From: Aquabacter cavernae
GTDB taxonomy: Bacteria; Pseudomonadota; Alphaproteobacteria; Rhizobiales; Xanthobacteraceae
DNA: 64,000 nucleotides
Assembly (NCBI RefSeq): GCF_003993795.1
Contig: NZ_RWKV01000003.1
Coordinates: 186,001 to 250,000 of the forward strand
Reading direction: 5' to 3'
Shown in pieces: positions 45,726 to 54,175 of this stretch; positions within the stretch are counted from its first letter, which is position 1; every line of letters begins with the position of its first letter. Made by a program: the position numbers and the translations under genes. The notes under the pieces are model-generated. The model did not search any database. It was not told where the DNA came from and was given only the letters and a program-made list of their open reading frames with translations.

Positions 45726-46850
45726 TCATCGGACAGTGTGCGGCGCGGGCTCCCCCAGCGTCTGCATCAGCCGGTTGGCCCATGCGAAGATGGCAATGGC
45801 CTGCGTGAGGTCGAGGATTTCGATGTCCGGCAGTCCGTGCTCTCGCAGGATCGCAAGGCTGTCCGGTGCCAGCGCCGGAGGCGTCGGCGTGAGGCTCGCC
45901 GCATAGGCCGCAACCGCCGCCTTCCGCCCTTCGAGGGCCGCCGTCGCCCCATGCGCGAAGATGGCGGTGATGGTGGCGTCTTCCTTCGCGAGCTGCGCAT
46001 AGAGGCGGCCATGGGCGGACGCGCAATAGGGGCAGCCATTGAGGCGCGATTCCATGGTGGCGGCCAGTTCACGCTCGGCCCTGGGCAGGCCGCGCGGCGC
46101 ATACATGATGCCGTTCAGCAGCTTCATGCGGTGGCGCAGGATTTCCGGCTCGCGCACCAGCAGCGTGAAGAATTCCGATGTGTCGGCGCCGGGCCATGCC
46201 TCCTTGACCACCGCGCGCTGCGTGTCGCTCGCCGCATCCATGGACACCGGCGGGAGCCATGCGTGCCAGTCCAGTTCATCGAGCGTGAAGGCGGCTGCGA
46301 TGTCCGGCGGAAGCAGCGGAAGCGCGCCGGGCTGGGTGCCGGGGATGCCGCGTCCCGCGAGCAGTTCGAGGCCCGCCAGAAGCCGCGTCTGGTAATTCAC
46401 GAAACCGATGACCTGCGAGACGACCACGATGTCGGAGGGTGAGAGCCCCACTTCGGCAAGAGCCGCGAGATGGGCGCGGCCCGCTTCCATCGGGGACAGG
46501 CTGAGACGATCGGCATGGCGCAGGAGAGCGGTCATCCGCCCGTCCAGGTCCGGCCCCCCTCCGGCCTCGATGGCCGCGACCCAGGTGGGGGCGGCGCCCT
46601 CCGCTTCCAGGGCTTGCCGGTGATAGGCAGCGAGGGCAGGGGCTGCGCTCACGCGCGCGATACGCAGCGCGAGCGCGTGCCGCTCCCCGGCGGAGACACC
46701 CTGGCCGGGCGCGAGGCGGAAGATCACTTCGTGGCAGGACTGGGCATAGTCGCGGGTCACCGGCCGCTCGCGGCGAAGCTGGTCCAGTGGCGATCCGGGC
46801 GCGATCCCGGCAAGGGTGTCGATGAGATCGACCTCAGTCGGGTGCGTCAT
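45726..46850 (-). CDS. tandem CMD/AhpD-fold fusion protein
   Basis: This 374-residue protein joins two carboxymuconolactone-decarboxylase-fold halves. The N-terminal half (about 1-175, ending VSQVIGFVNYQTRLLAGLELL) has no CxxC and resembles the 'CMD domain protein, Avi_7170 family'. The C-terminal half (about 186-374) resembles the 'alkylhydroperoxidase domain protein, Avi_7169 family' and keeps the full AhpD active-site pattern Glu261-x11-Cys273-x2-Cys276-x3-His280 (NGCPYCASAH). These families are usually separate adjacent genes. The start overlaps the upstream flavoprotein stop by four bases. A peroxide- or disulfide-handling role is inferred; family names are from memory. Confidence 0.82.
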   Translation of the reverse strand: MTHPTEVDLIDTLAGIAPGSPLDQLRRERPVTRDYAQSCHEVIFRLAPGQGVSAGERHALALRIARVSAAPALAAYHRQALEAEGAAPTWVAAIEAGGGPDLDGRMTALLRHADRLSLSPMEAGRAHLAALAEVGLSPSDIVVVSQVIGFVNYQTRLLAGLELLAGRGIPGTQPGALPLLPPDIAAAFTLDELDWHAWLPPVSMDAASDTQRAVVKEAWPGADTSEFFTLLVREPEILRHRMKLLNGIMYAPRGLPRAERELAATMESRLNGCPYCASAHGRLYAQLAKEDATITAIFAHGATAALEGRKAAVAAYAASLTPTPPALAPDSLAILREHGLPDIEILDLTQAIAIFAWANRLMQTLGEPAPHTVR

Positions 46851-48058
46851 CCGTTTGCCCCTGTGCTGGGTGTGCCGCCTGCGGTGTCGAAGCGCGACAC
46901 GGCGAAGGCCGAGAGATCGACGGTGCTGCGGCCCGTTATTGCAATCTCGGCGGCCGCCTCGCCGATGGCGGCGGAATGCTTGAAGCCGTGCCCCGAGCAG
47001 GGCGACACGACGAGGATGCGCGGCGCTTCCGGGTGGCGGTCGATGAGGAAGGCGGAATCCGGCGTCACGGTGTAGAGGCAGGTCGCGGAGCGCACCACAT
47101 CGGGGCGGATGCCGCGCAGCCGACCCTTGAGGTTGGCCTCGAACATGGCGCGGGATTCCGCCGCGCTCACCACGCGGTCGAAGTCGTTGGGGTCCACCAG
47201 GGCGTCATATTGCTCGTTGGCGGTCTTCAGCGAAGCCGAGCCGTGCAAAGCCGGGAAGCCGTAGAAGAAGTCGTCCAGGCTCTCGCCGTGCGGCCAGATA
47301 TAAGCGGGGCTGCGCTCCCAGAGCGGCACGGCGTCCGGCTCGATGGCGAACCAGTGGAGCATCTGGCGCTGGGGTTCCAGCAGGCGGGCAAACCGCCCGC
47401 CCAGGAGCGCCCCCGCCCATGCGCCGGCCGAGACGATCACCTCGCCGGCCAGCAGCGTTCCGGCGGATGTCTCGATCCGGACGGCGCCGTGCTCCGGTAC
47501 GATACGCTCCACCACGGTGCCGAGGCGAACCTGCGCGCCCAGGCGCTCCGCCTCGCCGATCTGAGCGCCGATACAGCGCTCGGGAAGCACATAGCCCGCG
47601 CCGGGCTCGAAATAGGCGCTCTCGTCGCCACGCAGGATGAATTGCGGGTGGCGATAGGCGAGTTCTGCGGCGTTCAGCACCTCGTGCGAAATGCCGTAGC
47701 GCTCGGCGGCGCGGATGGTGCGCTGGATGAAGCCGGTGCGCGCGCGGCGCTCCACCTGATCGTCCTCGCGCGAAATGATGAGGCAGCCGGCTTCGACCAG
47801 CAGCGTCTCCCCCGTCGCCGCCTCCAGCTCCCGCCAGATCGCGTGGGCGCGCAGGGCCAGCGGCACATAGGCTTCCCCCTCGCCGATGGCCTGGCGGGTG
47901 ATGCGCGTCTCGCCGTGGCTCGATCCACGCTCATGGGGCGGGGCGAACCGGTCGAGACCGATCGCGCGGGCGCCGCGGCGCGCCAGCTGGTAGAGCGCGG
48001 CGCTGCCCATGGCGCCGAGGCCGACGACGGCGACGTCATAGGTGGGAAGAGGGGACAT
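46847..48058 (-). CDS. MSOX/SolA-type FAD-dependent amine oxidase
   Basis: This 403-residue flavoprotein resembles monomeric sarcosine oxidase and N-methyl-L-tryptophan oxidase. It has the N-terminal Rossmann motif VVGLGAMGSAALYQLARRG, the active-site segment RGSSHGETRITR, CLYTVTPDSAFLIDRHP, and Cys354 in VSPCSGHGFKHS. That cysteine matches the residue forming the covalent 8-alpha-S-cysteinyl FAD bond in this family. Members demethylate or oxidise secondary amino acids and release H2O2. The gene sits between an ABC receptor gene (54-base gap) and an AhpD-type gene, so an imported N-alkyl amino acid is a plausible substrate, with peroxide handled by the neighbour. Confidence 0.87.
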   Translation of the reverse strand: MSPLPTYDVAVVGLGAMGSAALYQLARRGARAIGLDRFAPPHERGSSHGETRITRQAIGEGEAYVPLALRAHAIWRELEAATGETLLVEAGCLIISREDDQVERRARTGFIQRTIRAAERYGISHEVLNAAELAYRHPQFILRGDESAYFEPGAGYVLPERCIGAQIGEAERLGAQVRLGTVVERIVPEHGAVRIETSAGTLLAGEVIVSAGAWAGALLGGRFARLLEPQRQMLHWFAIEPDAVPLWERSPAYIWPHGESLDDFFYGFPALHGSASLKTANEQYDALVDPNDFDRVVSAAESRAMFEANLKGRLRGIRPDVVRSATCLYTVTPDSAFLIDRHPEAPRILVVSPCSGHGFKHSAAIGEAAAEIAITGRSTVDLSAFAVSRFDTAGGTPSTGANG

Positions 48059-48112
48059 GGAACCTCGCAGGCGGCGAACCGGGAGCGGCTATCGCCGCTC
48101 CCGGCGGGGCAC

Positions 48113-49249
48113 TCAAAGCAGGGCGAGCTTGCCGCCCTTCACGGTGAGCACATAGCCGCCATAGACGGGCGTGCGCTTCTCCGTGATGGTCAGCTTGCCG
48201 TCGCCGAGGATGGTGGGCATGTCCTTGATGGAGAAGATGCCCTTGCGGATGGCCTCGCGGTCCAGGGTCGCGCCGGCCGCTTTCAGCGCGGTCACCGCCT
48301 CGTAGAACTGCGTGTAGCCGATGGCCGCGAACACGTCCGGCGGCGTGTTGTACTTCTTGGTGTAGGCCTCCACGAAGGCCTTGTTCAGCGCGTTCTCGCC
48401 GCCGAGGAAGTAGTCGGCGACGAAGATCGTGCCCTCTACCGCGGCGCCGCCCACCTTCAGGAACTGCGCGGACGCCATGGAGGGCGTGCCGAGGATGCGG
48501 ACCTTGTCGGAGAGCCCGGCCTGCTTCGCCTGGATGATGATGTTGGCGGACAGTTCCGCCGTAGTGGAGATCACCAGCGTGTCGATATCGAGGCTGGCGA
48601 GCTTGGTGGCGAGGGCGGTGAAATCGCTGTCGCTCCCGACGATGGTCTCTTCCGCCACGGTGGCCACACCAGCGGCCACGAAGGCATCCCGCAGGCCGTT
48701 CTTCTGGGCGATATAGGCGTCATTGTCCCGGTTGAAGACGTAGGCGACCTTCTTGGGCTTCAGGTCCGCCAAGGCGCGCTGCGCCAGGGCCTGCATGATG
48801 GTGACGGGGGTCGCCGTCGCCTTGAAGATCCAGTCGCCCACGGGCGTCACGTCGGCGGAGGCGCCGGAGATGACGGGCGTGCCGTTCTTCTGCGCCACCG
48901 GAAGGGCGGCGAATGCCTCGACGCTGGAGGTGGGGCCGAGGATCAGGGCCGCCTTGTCATATTCGGAGAAGCGGGTGATCAGCGTGGTCGCCTGGTTCTT
49001 GTCGCTGCCGGTGTCCTCGAACAGGACCTTCAGCTTCAAGGGGCCGAGTTCGCCGGAAGCCTGCACCTGCTCCAGGGCGATCTGCATGCCGTTGCGGTTG
49101 GGGACGCCGGCGAACGCGAACTGGCCGGTGAGCGCGGCGGGAACGCCGATCACCACCTCCTGCGCGGCGGCAGGGGTGGCGAGGCCGCCCGCGAGAACGA
49201 GCCCTGCGGCGGCAAGGCGGGGTGAGGAGAAGAGCGCACGAATGGTCAC
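48113..49249 (-). CDS. HAAT-family ABC transporter periplasmic receptor, module 1
   Basis: This 378-residue type I periplasmic binding protein (Peripla_BP_6) has a signal peptide (LVLAGGLATPAAAQE) and the start VVIGVPAALTGQFAFAGVPN typical of branched-chain-amino-acid receptors. It has no lipobox. It is the fifth transporter gene of the operon, 11 bases after the LivF-like ATPase. The ligand is unknown; such receptors also bind amides, urea, aromatic acids and other compounds. Confidence 0.88.
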   Translation of the reverse strand: MTIRALFSSPRLAAAGLVLAGGLATPAAAQEVVIGVPAALTGQFAFAGVPNRNGMQIALEQVQASGELGPLKLKVLFEDTGSDKNQATTLITRFSEYDKAALILGPTSSVEAFAALPVAQKNGTPVISGASADVTPVGDWIFKATATPVTIMQALAQRALADLKPKKVAYVFNRDNDAYIAQKNGLRDAFVAAGVATVAEETIVGSDSDFTALATKLASLDIDTLVISTTAELSANIIIQAKQAGLSDKVRILGTPSMASAQFLKVGGAAVEGTIFVADYFLGGENALNKAFVEAYTKKYNTPPDVFAAIGYTQFYEAVTALKAAGATLDREAIRKGIFSIKDMPTILGDGKLTITEKRTPVYGGYVLTVKGGKLALL

Positions 49250-49260
49250 AATAACCCCCT

Positions 49261-49989
49261 TCAGGATGTGGAGAGATCGGTTTCAGGCAGGTAGTGGCTG
49301 ATGATGCGGGGATCGCTTGCCAGAGCCGCGCTGGGGCCTTCCTGGACGATGCGCCCCTGTTCGAGCACATAGGCGAAGTCGGTGGACGCGAGCGCGCGCC
49401 GCGCATTCTGCTCCACCAGCAGGATGGTCTGGCCGCGGGCCTTCAGCGTCGCCAGCGCGTCGAACACCTGCCGCGCCATGATGGGGGAAAGGCCGAGGCT
49501 GGGCTCATCCAGCATCAGGAGGCGCGGGCGCCCCATGAGGGCGCGGCCGATGGCCAGCATCTGCTGCTGGCCGCCGGACAGCGAACCGCCTTCCTGTCGC
49601 CGGCGTTCGGCGAGAATGGGGAACAGGCTGAATACCGCGTCGAGGTCGTCCGCAGTCCCGTCTGCGGCCCGCGCGCCGCGTGCCAGGCGGCCCAGCAGCA
49701 GGTTCTCTTCCACCGACAGAGGCCCGAGGATCTGCCGCCCCTCGGGCACCTGGAGCAGGCCGAGCCGCGCCACCTTGTGGGCGGGAAGGCGCGTCACGTC
49801 CGCGCCGTCGAAGCGGACGGTTCCGGCATGGGGGCGCAACACGCCGCTGATGGTGTTGAGGAGCGTGGACTTTCCCGCCCCGTTGGGGCCGACAATGGCC
49901 ACCATGCTGCCCGTCGGCACGCGGAGCGTGACGCCGCGCAGGGCGGTGATGCCATCATAGGCCGTGGCGAGATCCGTGACTTCCAGCAT
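49261..49989 (-). CDS. LivF-type ABC ATPase, module 1
   Basis: This 242-residue ATPase of a branched-chain-amino-acid-type importer has Walker A GPNGAGKSTLLNTI, the signature SLSGGQQQMLAIGRAL and Walker B LLMLDEPSLGLSP. The segment GLLQVPEGRQILGPLSVEENL is diagnostic of LivF. It follows the LivG-like gene by three bases. Confidence 0.93.
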   Translation of the reverse strand: MLEVTDLATAYDGITALRGVTLRVPTGSMVAIVGPNGAGKSTLLNTISGVLRPHAGTVRFDGADVTRLPAHKVARLGLLQVPEGRQILGPLSVEENLLLGRLARGARAADGTADDLDAVFSLFPILAERRRQEGGSLSGGQQQMLAIGRALMGRPRLLMLDEPSLGLSPIMARQVFDALATLKARGQTILLVEQNARRALASTDFAYVLEQGRIVQEGPSAALASDPRIISHYLPETDLSTS

Positions 49990-49992
49990 CGC

Positions 49993-50754
49993 TTACGCCC
50001 CGAGATAGGCGGCGACGACAGCGGGGTCGCTGCGCACCTGGGCGGGTGGGCCGGAGGCGATGATGCGCCCGGAATCGAGCACGTTGATGCGTCCGCACAG
50101 CGACATCACGAACCGCATATTGTGCTCGATGAGCAGGATGCCGATGCCTTCCCCGGCAATGCCCTGGAAGATGCGGCCGAGGGCGTCGGCCTCCACGTCA
50201 TTCATGCCCGCCACCGGCTCGTCGAGCAGGATGAGATTGGGGCGCAGCGCCAAGGTGCGCATCATTTCCACGCGCCTCTGGTGGCCGTAGGACAGAGCGC
50301 CCGCCGGCACATGGGCGAAGCCCGCCATGTCGAACCGCTCAAGGATCGCGAACGCCTGCTCCCGCGTGGCGCGCACTTCCGCCAGGGCGGCCGGAAGGGC
50401 CAGGAGGCGCGCGAGGAGCGGGCTTTTCTGCTGGGCGTGGAAGCCGATGGCGACGTTGTCGAGAACGCTCTCGTCCTTCAGCAGGCGCACGGTCTGGAAG
50501 GTGCGGGCGATGCCCGCCCGGGCGATCTCCGGCGCCTCGGCGGTGGAGATGTCCGCTGCCCCCAGCAGGATGCGGCCCGAGGTGAGGCGCAGCAGCCCGG
50601 CGATGAGATTGACCAGCGTGGACTTGCCCGCGCCGTTGGGCCCGATCAGGCCGACGATTTCCCCCGGTGCCACCGAGAACGAGACGTTTTCCACGGCGAG
50701 AACCCCGCCGAAACGGCGCGAGACGCCCTCCAGGCTCAGTGTGCTGGCGGTCAT
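49993..50754 (-). CDS. LivG-type ABC ATPase, module 1
   Basis: This 253-residue ATPase has Walker A GPNGAGKSTLVNLI, the signature ALSYGHQRRVEMMRTLAL (SYGHQ instead of the canonical SGGQ, a variant seen in LivG proteins), and Walker B LILLDEPVAGMN, with IARTFQTVRLLKDESVLDNV typical of LivG. The ATG at 50754 overlaps the LivM stop by four bases. Confidence 0.92.
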   Translation of the reverse strand: MTASTLSLEGVSRRFGGVLAVENVSFSVAPGEIVGLIGPNGAGKSTLVNLIAGLLRLTSGRILLGAADISTAEAPEIARAGIARTFQTVRLLKDESVLDNVAIGFHAQQKSPLLARLLALPAALAEVRATREQAFAILERFDMAGFAHVPAGALSYGHQRRVEMMRTLALRPNLILLDEPVAGMNDVEADALGRIFQGIAGEGIGILLIEHNMRFVMSLCGRINVLDSGRIIASGPPAQVRSDPAVVAAYLGA

Positions 50755-51614
50755 GGCGCGGCCTGCGAGACGGCGTGCCGGCGCTGGCGCAGATGCAGGC
50801 GGATGGTGTCCACGATGCCGTGGGGCCAATAGATGATGACCAGCACCATGAGCACCCCGTTGACCAGCAGCCGGTAGTCCGCGAGCGGCCGGGCGATCTC
50901 CGGCAGAAGGGTGAGGACTGCCGCCCCCACCACCGGCCCCACCGGGGAGACGCGGCCGCCGAGCACCACGAAGGTGAGCACGGCGATGAGCAGGGGAAAG
51001 CCGAAATCCTCCGGCACCAGGCTGTAGTTGCGCAGCGCCATGAGCCCGCCCCCGAGCCCGCCCAGGGCACCGCTCAGGGCAAAGGCGAGGCGGTGATAAT
51101 CGACCACCCGGATGCCCAGCGAGACCGCCACCGTCTCCTCCTGCCGGATGGCGTCGAATGTGCTGCCGATGCCCGCGCGGGACAGGGCGAGCATGGCGTA
51201 GAAGATGACGCCGAAGACGAGGATCAGCTCCCAGCCTCCGATAAGGCGCGGCAGGCCGTTCATGCCCATGGCGCCGCCGGTGACGGGTTCCAGATAGAGC
51301 GCGAGCGACAGCACGATCTGCACGAAGGCGAGCGTCGCGATGGCCTGGTAGACACCGCGCAGGCGGCTCAGCGGCACCGACAGGACGAGGCCGGCGACGG
51401 CGCCGATGAGCCCCGCGCCCACCAGCGCCAGGGGCATGGGCACGCCGTGGCGGGCGGCAAGGATGGCCGCGCCATAGGCGCCCAGGGACGCGAAGCCGGC
51501 CGTGGCGAGCGAGAACACGCCCGCGCGCAGCACCACATATTGGCTGAAGGCGAGGCAGGCATTCACCAGCACCAGCTCGCCGAGGGGTTGGAGGGAAGAG
51601 ACGAAGCCGATCAT
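50751..51614 (-). CDS. LivM-type ABC permease, module 1
   Basis: This 287-residue membrane permease has about nine hydrophobic segments. FSLATAGFASLGAYGAAILAA and LGIRVVDYHRLAFALSGALGG are typical of LivM. The ATG at 51614 overlaps the LivH stop, continuing the chain of translational couplings in this operon. Confidence 0.9.
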   Translation of the reverse strand: MIGFVSSLQPLGELVLVNACLAFSQYVVLRAGVFSLATAGFASLGAYGAAILAARHGVPMPLALVGAGLIGAVAGLVLSVPLSRLRGVYQAIATLAFVQIVLSLALYLEPVTGGAMGMNGLPRLIGGWELILVFGVIFYAMLALSRAGIGSTFDAIRQEETVAVSLGIRVVDYHRLAFALSGALGGLGGGLMALRNYSLVPEDFGFPLLIAVLTFVVLGGRVSPVGPVVGAAVLTLLPEIARPLADYRLLVNGVLMVLVIIYWPHGIVDTIRLHLRQRRHAVSQAAP

Positions 51615-52510
51615 TGCCGCACCACCCGCACCTGCCGGTGCAGCGCGCCGAACAGCCCGCTGGGCCGCACCAGGAGGATGAGGAACATCATGCCGAACAG
51701 GATGGCGTCCGAGAGGGCGGACGAGAGGAAGGCGATGCTCAGCGTCTGCACCATTCCGAAGATGAGGCCGCCCGCGAGCGCCCCGGTGATGGAGCCGAGA
51801 CCACCCAGGATGATCACCACGAAGCCGCGCAGGAGGTAGGGCTCTCCCATTAGGAAGTGCACGGAATTGAAGGCGATGCCGATGATCACGCCCGCGGCGC
51901 CCGCCAATGCCCCGGAGATGAAGAAGGTGAGGCCGTGGATATTGGAGACGCTGATGCCCAGCAGCGCCGCCGTCCGCTCCGAGATGGCGACGGCCCGGAT
52001 CTGCCGGCCGAAGCTGGTGGCGAACAGGATCCCCAGCAGCAGGGCCACCAGCACCACCACGCTCGCCACGATGACGATCTGCTGCAGCGAGATGCGCAGG
52101 CCCAGCACGTTGTAGAACACGATGGGGAAGGTGCCGAAGGGAAAGCGATACACCTGGGTCTGGGAGGCGATCTGGGCGAGACTCATGAGAATCTGCGCCA
52201 CGCCGATGCTGGAGATGATGGCGGCGAATTCCGGCGAGCCCCGCGCCCGCAGCGGGCGGAAGGCCACGAGGTCCACCAGGACGCTGATGAGACCGGCGGC
52301 CAGCATCGCCGCGATGAAGGCCACGTAGAGCGGAAGGCCCAGTGAGGTCACGGTGAACAGGCCGACGAACGCCCCCCACATGAACACGGCACCGTGGGCG
52401 AGATTGAGGACGTGGAGCACCCCGAAGATGAGCGTGAAGCCCAAGGCGAAAAGCGCGTAGGTGCCGCCCACGACGAAGCCGTTCAGGATCTGCTGGAAGA
52501 CGAGGGTCAT
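51611..52510 (-). CDS. LivH-type ABC permease, module 1; first gene of the operon
   Basis: This 299-residue permease has the LivH hallmark near its N-terminus (FQQILNGFVVGGTYALFALG, then FTLIFGVLHVLNLAHGAVFM) and RAVAISERTAALLGISVSNI. It is the first gene of a seven-gene leftward operon (livH-M-G-F, receptor, amine oxidase, CMD fusion), read from the AT-rich gap at 52511-52690. Confidence 0.93.
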   Translation of the reverse strand: MTLVFQQILNGFVVGGTYALFALGFTLIFGVLHVLNLAHGAVFMWGAFVGLFTVTSLGLPLYVAFIAAMLAAGLISVLVDLVAFRPLRARGSPEFAAIISSIGVAQILMSLAQIASQTQVYRFPFGTFPIVFYNVLGLRISLQQIVIVASVVVLVALLLGILFATSFGRQIRAVAISERTAALLGISVSNIHGLTFFISGALAGAAGVIIGIAFNSVHFLMGEPYLLRGFVVIILGGLGSITGALAGGLIFGMVQTLSIAFLSSALSDAILFGMMFLILLVRPSGLFGALHRQVRVVRQ

Positions 52511-52690
52511 GGCGGGGAAGGGGTGCGAGGATCTGATTGTACGTTGATAATATGTTATTTTCAGTTATACACACGTGATAATATTTCGTCTATCGGATTG
52601 ATTGAAGAATATGAGATTTTCCGGCTCTTATCCGCCGTGCCGAAGCCCCCATCCCGCCTGACATTTCCAAGCCTGATCCAAAGGTCCCGA
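52511..52690. promoter_or_regulatory. AT-rich divergent control region, module 1
   Basis: This 180-base gap between the divergent LivH and flavin monooxygenase genes is much more AT-rich than the coding DNA. TGATAATAT occurs twice in direct orientation (52545-52553 and 52576-52584), 31 bases apart, about three helical turns. The second copy partly overlaps a CACGTG palindrome (52572-52577). ATTGATTG at 52597-52604 recurs in the module 2 control region. Promoters for both directions must lie here; no regulator gene adjoins. Confidence 0.5.
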
Positions 52691-54151
52691 ATGACGGTCC
52701 ACAGCACCCGTGAAACGCCGCAGCCGGACGCGGAAGCCGCCCTTGACGCTTTGGTTGCCGAAGCCACGAAGGCGGTCGTCTATCTGGGCGAGGCCGGTCC
52801 CGGCTGGGTGCCGGAGCGGCCCGAGTTCGAGTCCGACGTGGCGATCGTCGGCGGCGGGCAGAGCGGGGTCGCGGTCGCCGTCGCCCTGCGCCGTGCGGGC
52901 GTGACCCGCACCACCGTTCTGGATGCCGCGCCGGCCCAGCAGGAGGGTGTGTGGCGCGGCATCGCGCGGATGCAGACGCTGCGGTCCACCAAGGCCCTCC
53001 CCGGGCCGGAGGGCGGCATTGCCGCCTTGAGCTTCCGGGCCTGGTATGAGGCGAAGTTCGGCGTACCGGCCTATGAGGCCCTCGTGCGGTGCGACCGCCT
53101 GGATTGGGCGGATTATGTGGACTGGTACCGACAGGCCGTCAGTGTGCCGGTGCGCAGCGAGGTCCGGTTGCAGCGGATCGAGCCGCTCGCCGAGGGCTTT
53201 CGTCTCCATTTGGTGCGGGAAGGTCTTCAGGTGACCGAGACGACCCGAAAGGTCGTGCTCGCAACGGGCATGGTCGGCGGGGGCGTCCCCTTCACGCCGC
53301 CCGCCATTTCCGCATTGTCGCCGGGCCGATGGGCGCATACCGAGGGTGTCATCGATTTCGAGGCGCTGCGTGGCAGGCGCGTCGGCGTGCTCGGGGCGGC
53401 ATCCTCGGCGTTCGATGCGGCAGCGACCGCGCTGGAGAATGGGGCGGCGGATGCGCACCTGTTCAGCCGCCACAACGACCTTGTGCGCATCACCACCATC
53501 AAGGGCATGGCCTATGCCGGCGTGCTCGACCATTTTCACGAGATGGCGGACGCCGACCGCTGGCATCTCATGCACTATTACATGCAGCGCTCCGCGGGCC
53601 CCATCGCGGACACCGTGCGGCGCGCGACCCGGCTGCCGGATTTCCATCTTCATCTCGGCGAAGACTGGCAGTCCGTGCGGGAGACCGGGGAAGGTGTCGT
53701 GGTGGAAACCGCCGCCGGCCGATTCGTCTTCGATTTCGTCATCGCCGGAACGGGCTATGCGGTGAATCTGGCGGCGCGGCCGGAGCTTGCGGATTTCGCG
53801 GCCCGCATCGCCCTGTGGAGCGACCGCTATCCCGCGCCGGCGGACGCGCAGAACGCCAACCTCGCCCGGCACCCTTATCTCGGCGCAGGTTTCGAGTTCC
53901 TGGAAAGACAGCCGGGAGCCGCACCCTTCCTGCGCGACATCCACTGCTTCAATGCCGCCGCCGCCATGAGCCACGGCCGCGCGGTGGGCGAGATCGCCAG
54001 CCTGAAGCATGGCATTCCCCGTCTTGTCGCCGCCATCGGCCGAGACCTGTTCCTGGCGGACAGGGACAGGCACCTCGAACGTCTCACGTCGTTCGCCGTC
54101 GCGGATCTGACGGGCGAGGAATATGCCGCGCCGGCCCCGGTCGAGGGATGA
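52691..54151 (+). CDS. FMO/BVMO-like FAD-NAD(P)-dependent monooxygenase
   Basis: This 486-residue flavoprotein has an N-terminal extension of about 48 residues before the FAD-binding loop VAIVGGGQSGVAVAVALRRAG (Gly54-Gly59). A second Rossmann region follows at 231-242 (VGVLGAASSAFDAA), in which the NADPH glycine motif is degenerate (GAASSA), as in a distinct flavin-monooxygenase-like subfamily. The ATG motif preceding the second domain is ATGMVGGG. No membrane segment or signal peptide is visible. It is divergent from the module 1 transporter and probably oxygenates the imported compound or a downstream product. The ribosome-binding site is weak (AAAGG). Confidence 0.78.
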   Translation: MTVHSTRETPQPDAEAALDALVAEATKAVVYLGEAGPGWVPERPEFESDVAIVGGGQSGVAVAVALRRAGVTRTTVLDAAPAQQEGVWRGIARMQTLRSTKALPGPEGGIAALSFRAWYEAKFGVPAYEALVRCDRLDWADYVDWYRQAVSVPVRSEVRLQRIEPLAEGFRLHLVREGLQVTETTRKVVLATGMVGGGVPFTPPAISALSPGRWAHTEGVIDFEALRGRRVGVLGAASSAFDAAATALENGAADAHLFSRHNDLVRITTIKGMAYAGVLDHFHEMADADRWHLMHYYMQRSAGPIADTVRRATRLPDFHLHLGEDWQSVRETGEGVVVETAAGRFVFDFVIAGTGYAVNLAARPELADFAARIALWSDRYPAPADAQNANLARHPYLGAGFEFLERQPGAAPFLRDIHCFNAAAAMSHGRAVGEIASLKHGIPRLVAAIGRDLFLADRDRHLERLTSFAVADLTGEEYAAPAPVEG

Positions 54152-54175
54152 CCGGGGCGGATCGAGGGGCGAGCC

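Noticed and set aside
46976-49225. A plus-strand open frame of about 749 codons across the amine oxidase and receptor genes
   Set aside because: It is antisense to two well-supported genes, and its composition is that of a shadow frame.
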